A stretch of 53,965 nt of DNA, from positions 11,492 through 65,456 of the forward strand of contig DBVS01000065.1 of NCBI GenBank assembly GCA_002308235.1. Direction: 5' to 3'. Shown piece by piece: positions 50,071 to 53,965 of the stretch. The translations under genes and the position numbers were made by a program. Within the stretch, counting starts at the first letter, position 1; each line of letters opens with the position of its first letter. This DNA comes from Lachnospiraceae bacterium UBA1258 (GTDB lineage Bacteria > Bacillota > Clostridia > Lachnospirales > Lachnospiraceae). Under the pieces are notes generated by a model. The model was not told the origin of the DNA, did not search any database, and saw only the letters and a program-made list of their open reading frames with translations.

Positions 50071-52341
50071 ATGCATTACAGTCTTGACATCTCCAAAGTA
50101 AATAACAAGGAAATCCGTTCCCTCGGGACGGATTTCCGGGGAAAAAGCAAAAACGGAGACGAAATCTCTTTTAATAATTATTACCCGGAAAAAAACGGTA
50201 AACCCTTCTTCGGTATCAGCGGCGAATTTCATTTCAGCCGCGTATCCGCCTCCGATTGGGAAGATGAACTTATCAAGATGAAACTCTGCGGTGTAAATGT
50301 GGTGTCCACATATCTGTTCTGGATTCATCATGAGGAAGAAGAGGGGATTTTTGATTTCAGCGGAAGAAATGACATAAGACGTTTTGTCAAACTTTGTGAA
50401 AAGCATGGTTTATACGTCATCCTCAGGATCGGTCCCTTCGACCACGGAGAGGTAAGAAACGGGGGGCTTCCGGACTGGCTTTACGGAAAACCCTTTACTG
50501 TAAGAACCACGGAAGAAGGCTTTCTTTCCTGCACAAAGAAGTTTTATTCCAAGATAGCCGAACAGGTTTCAGACCTGTTCTTTAAGGATAACGGACCCAT
50601 TATAGGGATCCAGCTTGACAACGAATACATGCACTCCTCCGCTCCCTGGGAAATGACTGCGGGAGTGTCCGATGAGTGGGTATTCGGCGGTAACGAAGGA
50701 CAGGCATATATGCTTGCTCTTAAAAAAATGGCCATGGAATGCGGCCTTATCCCGGCAGTATATACCGCAACCGCCTGGGGCGGTGCGGTGGCGCCGGACT
50801 CTTTTCTTCCTCTGTGGGGCGGATATGCCTACAGACCCTGGATCTTCTACTCTCATAAGGGTGAACATCCCGCCACGGAAGAATATATTTATCAGGATTA
50901 TCACAACAATGATGTTGTCTGCACGGATGATTTCCGTCCGGCCTACAAGCCGGAGGACAGACCCTACGCCTGCTGTGAGATGGGCGGAGGTATGACCTGC
51001 TGTTACTACTACCGATTTAAGTTCCCGGGAAAGGCCGTTGACGCTCTTTCCAACATCAAAATTGCCTCAGGCTGCAATTTCCTGGGGTACTATATGTTCC
51101 ACGGCGGCACAAATCCCGTGGGCAAACACGGAACCTTCATGAATGAAGGGCAGACTCCGAAAATTACTTATGATTATCAGGCTGCTTTGGGAGAATTCGG
51201 CCAGGAGCGGGAATCCTACAGACGTGCAAAAAGCATCCACTGCTTTGCAACCTCCTTCGCCGACAGACTTTGTCCTCTTCCTACCCTATTGCCTGAAGGT
51301 GCAAGCAATATAAATCCCGAAGATATGGAAACCCTCAGATTTGCTGTTCGTACCGACGGTAATCGCGGCTTCCTGTTTATAAACAATTTCCAGGATCACA
51401 GAAGCATGCCGGACAGAACCGATGAGCATGTAAAGTTGCTTTTAAAAGACGAAACATTAGATTTTGATTTCGGAATATCCGGAGATGAAAACGCTGTTCT
51501 TCCCTTTCACTTTGACATGAACGGAATAGATTTGATAAAAGCAACGGCTCAACCGATAACGGTCCTTCATGAATCCGATAAAGAAACCTTTGTCTTCTTC
51601 GTTCCGGATGGCATGCGCGGACAGTTTTGGTTTGAAGAAGGCACAAAGATTGACGGTGACGACAAAGCATTATACAATTGTCTGGAACACTGCGAGTGCG
51701 AAAGTTTTACCGTTTCCAAGGCGGATAAAAGCGCTCACGTTCTTGTAATAGACCGCCGGATGGCAAATGATCTTTTTATCACCGAATCCGGTGGGCTTAT
51801 CTTTACCGATGCGGCACTTTTGGAGGATCAAAAGGGGTTTCGTCTGGAAACCGAAAATGCCGTAAACAGGATATACTCCTATCCCGCCGATGCTTTGGCA
51901 GGTTGTAAAAATGTCAGAAGGCTGTCCGACAATAAGGGTTGCCTTGGCTCTTATGAGCTTAAGACCCGGGAAATAAACATAGTTCCCGAAGTGATTTCGG
52001 TTTCTTTCGGAAAATACAGAATAAAACTCCCTCAGAACTTTATGCGGGATTTGAAAAATATGCGACTCGTCATCGATTACATCGGTGACATCGGAAGTGC
52101 CTTCCTTAACGGAAAAATGATCCATGACAACTTCTCAAACGGCGAAGTTTGGGAGATCGGCCTGAAGGAATATGCCAAAGAACTTGAGACCGGAGAATTG
52201 ACTCTTTATATAGCTCCCTTAAAGAAAGGGGCAAAGGTCAGCGTCGAATCAGCAATGGCCGCGCGGATGGAGCATGTTGACGAATTGGTGGGTGAACTTT
52301 ATTCCGTAAAAGCCCGTCCCGTATATGAAATCGCATTTTAA
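50071..52341 (+). CDS. Glycoside hydrolase family 35 beta-galactosidase-type enzyme
   Basis: 756 residues, ATG 50071 after AGGAG, no signal peptide, so it cleaves imported sugar in the cytoplasm. The barrel shows FFGISGEFHFSRVSASDWED, NVVSTYLFWIHHEEEEGIFD and LRIGPFDHGEVRNGGLPDWL; acid/base E185 in QLDNEY and nucleophile E303 in ACCEMGGGM. The GH35 type is beta-galactosidase, but related clades take other exo-beta-sugars. The C-terminal 350 residues are beta-sandwich. It is the fourth gene of the LacI operon, so its substrate should be what the transporter brings in. Confidence 0.9.
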   Translation: MHYSLDISKVNNKEIRSLGTDFRGKSKNGDEISFNNYYPEKNGKPFFGISGEFHFSRVSASDWEDELIKMKLCGVNVVSTYLFWIHHEEEEGIFDFSGRNDIRRFVKLCEKHGLYVILRIGPFDHGEVRNGGLPDWLYGKPFTVRTTEEGFLSCTKKFYSKIAEQVSDLFFKDNGPIIGIQLDNEYMHSSAPWEMTAGVSDEWVFGGNEGQAYMLALKKMAMECGLIPAVYTATAWGGAVAPDSFLPLWGGYAYRPWIFYSHKGEHPATEEYIYQDYHNNDVVCTDDFRPAYKPEDRPYACCEMGGGMTCCYYYRFKFPGKAVDALSNIKIASGCNFLGYYMFHGGTNPVGKHGTFMNEGQTPKITYDYQAALGEFGQERESYRRAKSIHCFATSFADRLCPLPTLLPEGASNINPEDMETLRFAVRTDGNRGFLFINNFQDHRSMPDRTDEHVKLLLKDETLDFDFGISGDENAVLPFHFDMNGIDLIKATAQPITVLHESDKETFVFFVPDGMRGQFWFEEGTKIDGDDKALYNCLEHCECESFTVSKADKSAHVLVIDRRMANDLFITESGGLIFTDAALLEDQKGFRLETENAVNRIYSYPADALAGCKNVRRLSDNKGCLGSYELKTREINIVPEVISVSFGKYRIKLPQNFMRDLKNMRLVIDYIGDIGSAFLNGKMIHDNFSNGEVWEIGLKEYAKELETGELTLYIAPLKKGAKVSVESAMAARMEHVDELVGELYSVKARPVYEIAF

Positions 52342-52358
52342 ACAGACACTGTCGACAA

Positions 52359-52389
52359 GAGGGCTGCTACGAAGGTAGCGGCTCTTTTT
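52359..52389 (+). terminator. Weak terminator between GH35 gene and lacI
   Basis: GAGGGCTGCTAC pairs with GTAGCGGCTC (52359-52370 with 52375-52384, two wobbles), then TTTTT. It may lower the expression of the regulator against the transporter. Confidence 0.65.
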
Positions 52390-52417
52390 GAAAACATAAG
52401 CAAAGAGGTAAGAAAAC

Positions 52418-53452
52418 ATGACAATGGATGAAATCGCCAAAAGTCTGGGTGTGTCAAAAAGCACGGTTTCCAGAGCCCTTTCCGGAAAAGGCAGGATCGG
52501 CAAAAACAAAAGGCAGGAGATCATCGAATTTGCAAAACAAAACGGTATTACCGTAACCGAGGAAAAAACCGTTTCTTCTTCCGCAAAGAAAATCTCCCCG
52601 GAAAACAATAATGAATCACCCATTATTACCCGAAATCTGGGTGTGGTTTTTCCTTCCGACGTTTATTTCAACGGAAGTCCTTTTTTCTACGAATGTCTCT
52701 TGGGAATATATGAAGCGGCTTCACTCATGGATTATAACGTTATAGTTACGACTGCAGCCGCAAATGATATGACAGGAATTCAAAAACTTCTGGATGAAAA
52801 ACATATAGACGGTCTGATTTTAACAAGAAATATGGAAGATGAACACTTCCTGAAGCAGCTCACCGACAGACACTTTCCCGTCGGATTGACAGGACGCTGC
52901 GAAAACCCGGATGTCATCCAGGTAGATGCGGATAACTCCCTTGCTGCGGAAAATCTGGTTTCTCTACTGGTGGGAGAAGGATATCGTAAATTCGCCATCG
53001 TAACGGACAATATGACCTTTATGGTAAATCAGGCCCGATACGAAGGCTTTTGCCGGGGGATCCTCAAAAGCGGCCTTTCCCGCGATAACCAGGAATTCTA
53101 CTCGGGAAAATTAAGCTCTGAACTGCTTGAAACGGTTATGGATGATGTGATGGCGAAGAAGGTTGAATGTGTGATCTGCGGTGATGACGTAATCTGCACA
53201 AAACTTATGTCAAAGTTTCAATCCGCCGGATACCGCATACCAAAAGATATAGCAATAGCGTCCCTATACAACAGCTACAGCCTTGAATGCTTTACACCCA
53301 CGGTAACCTCCGTAAATATCTCCGCAAGAACAATGGGTAACATGATAGGCCGTCAGTTGATACAGTATATTCAGGGCGCAAGTGTGCCCGTGAAAACCTT
53401 TTTGGATTATGAAATCCTTTTAAGAAAATCCACGGGCAGAAAGAAAAACTGA
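52418..53452 (+). CDS. LacI-family transcriptional regulator
   Basis: 344 residues. The N-terminal helix-turn-helix is TMDEIAKSLGVSKSTVSRAL (about 2-21), ending with the hinge-type ALSGKGRIGKNKRQEIIEFA. The periplasmic-binding-like effector domain (about 65-344) starts GVVFPSDVYF. The DNA-binding hinge helix differs from the canonical LLAR type, so DNA recognition may be unusual. Placed after the GH35 gene, with its own AGAGG site. It is the natural candidate for the four TTGCGCA operators, giving autoregulation. Confidence 0.92.
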   Translation: MTMDEIAKSLGVSKSTVSRALSGKGRIGKNKRQEIIEFAKQNGITVTEEKTVSSSAKKISPENNNESPIITRNLGVVFPSDVYFNGSPFFYECLLGIYEAASLMDYNVIVTTAAANDMTGIQKLLDEKHIDGLILTRNMEDEHFLKQLTDRHFPVGLTGRCENPDVIQVDADNSLAAENLVSLLVGEGYRKFAIVTDNMTFMVNQARYEGFCRGILKSGLSRDNQEFYSGKLSSELLETVMDDVMAKKVECVICGDDVICTKLMSKFQSAGYRIPKDIAIASLYNSYSLECFTPTVTSVNISARTMGNMIGRQLIQYIQGASVPVKTFLDYEILLRKSTGRKKN

Positions 53453-53453
53453 T

Positions 53454-53965
53454 CTATTTCCAAAACTTCTTTTTTCCGTCACCCGAATCCTTGCCCGAGG
53501 CTCCCGCATTCTTAACTGCGTTTAAGGAGTCTCCGGAGATCGCATCGAACTGCTTGAGCAGTTCTTTTGCTTCTTTGGAAAGTTTTTCGGGTGTCTGTAC
53601 GACCAATGTTATGTAGTGGTCGCCTCTTACATCACGATATCTGAGGGAAGGAACTCCTTTGCCCTTAAGTCTTACCCTGGTCCCGGTCTGGGTTCCGGGC
53701 TTAACCTCGTAAGCCACTTTACCGTCCACCGTATCTATGAGCACTTCACCGCCGAGAGCCGCAATTGCAAAGGAAATGGGCACTTCGGTGAAGATATCTC
53801 TGTCTCTTCTCTGGAATAAGGGATGCTCGCCCACGATAACTTCAACAAGCAAGTCTCCCCTTTCACCGCCGTTTACACCGGGTTCACCCTTACCGGTTAT
53901 GCGTACGCACTGACCGTTATCGATACCTGCGGGGATCGATACGGAAATCTTCTTACGGCTTTAAA
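53454..53965 (-). CDS. dnaJ: Chaperone DnaJ, C-terminal part (truncated by window end)
   Basis: Frame open to the right edge, so only the last about 170 residues are present. They read RKKISVSIPAGIDNGQ, RITGKGEPGVNGGERGDLLV, EVIVGEHPLFQRRDRDIFTE, PISFAIAALGGEVLIDTVDG and PGTQTGTRVRLKGKGVPSL, the two C-terminal beta domains of DnaJ (substrate binding and dimer end). The J-domain and the zinc region lie outside the window. It converges with the LacI gene, one base apart, without a visible terminator between them. Confidence 0.96.

Overview
The window looks like chromosomal DNA of a low-to-mid GC Bacillota, most likely a clostridial Lachnospiraceae-type anaerobe. The reasons are a DnaD-domain plus DnaC/DnaI-like helicase-loader pair, a MecA adaptor, a SleB-type cell-wall hydrolase, strong AGGAGG-type ribosome binding sites, many radical SAM enzymes, sugar permeases of the LplB/YtcP type without their own ATPase, and intracellular glycoside hydrolases. 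The taxon is inferred from family content and not from a marker gene. I see no rRNA, tRNA, CRISPR array, prophage, transposase gene or conjugation gene.

Layout. 1-4.4 kb (+): end of murC, a terminator overlapping abutting DnaA-box-like sequences, a double-DnaD-domain protein, a helicase loader and a PRPP synthetase. 4.4-11.4 kb (-): a tightly overlapping five-gene operon, MoxR ATPase - DUF58 - DUF4129-type membrane protein - methyltransferase - large secreted protein with a degenerate C39-like end. 11.5-15.4 kb (-): sua5 - rpiB - upp - dCMP deaminase - coiled-coil SleB hydrolase. 15.5-17.2 kb (-): a GH18/SH3 membrane-anchored hydrolase. 17.2-18.9 kb (+): a 59-codon stand-alone small gene with its own terminator, then mecA.

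18.9-21.5 kb (-): a radical SAM/SPASM enzyme whose stop codon overlaps the start of a membrane protein ending in a cytoplasmic zinc ribbon and a tail with ten cysteines. This is the best candidate in the window for an undescribed system, namely post-translational modification of a membrane protein tail. 21.6-28.8 kb (-): a giant VWA-domain membrane protein, a second surface membrane protein and a TIGR01212 radical SAM protein. 29-30.6 kb (-): a chemoreceptor. 30.7-32.9 kb (-): the TIGR03916/TIGR03915 radical SAM DNA-repair pair. 33-37.4 kb (-): GH2 enzyme, FG-GAP propeller protein and HGSNAT-like acyltransferase. 37.4-46.1 kb: single genes (lipoprotein, GNAT, an amidotransferase-less GMP synthetase, an EF-hand-like protein with a structured leader, a secreted transglutaminase, a membrane protein, an acyl-ACP thioesterase and a MATE pump) with a nested palindrome of about 200 bp between the GNAT and guaA genes.

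46.2-53.5 kb (+): a sugar-utilisation operon (two permeases, binding lipoprotein, GH35, LacI regulator) with a near-perfect promoter bracketed by four TTGCGCA sites. The window ends inside dnaJ (-).

How the parts work together: the (+) operon at the right end imports an oligosaccharide, cleaves it in the cytoplasm with the GH35 enzyme and is probably repressed by its own LacI protein. The GH2/propeller/acyltransferase set looks like a second cytosolic glycan module. Nucleotide and translation housekeeping (prs, upp, rpiB, sua5, dCMP deaminase, GMP synthetase) is scattered between envelope systems.
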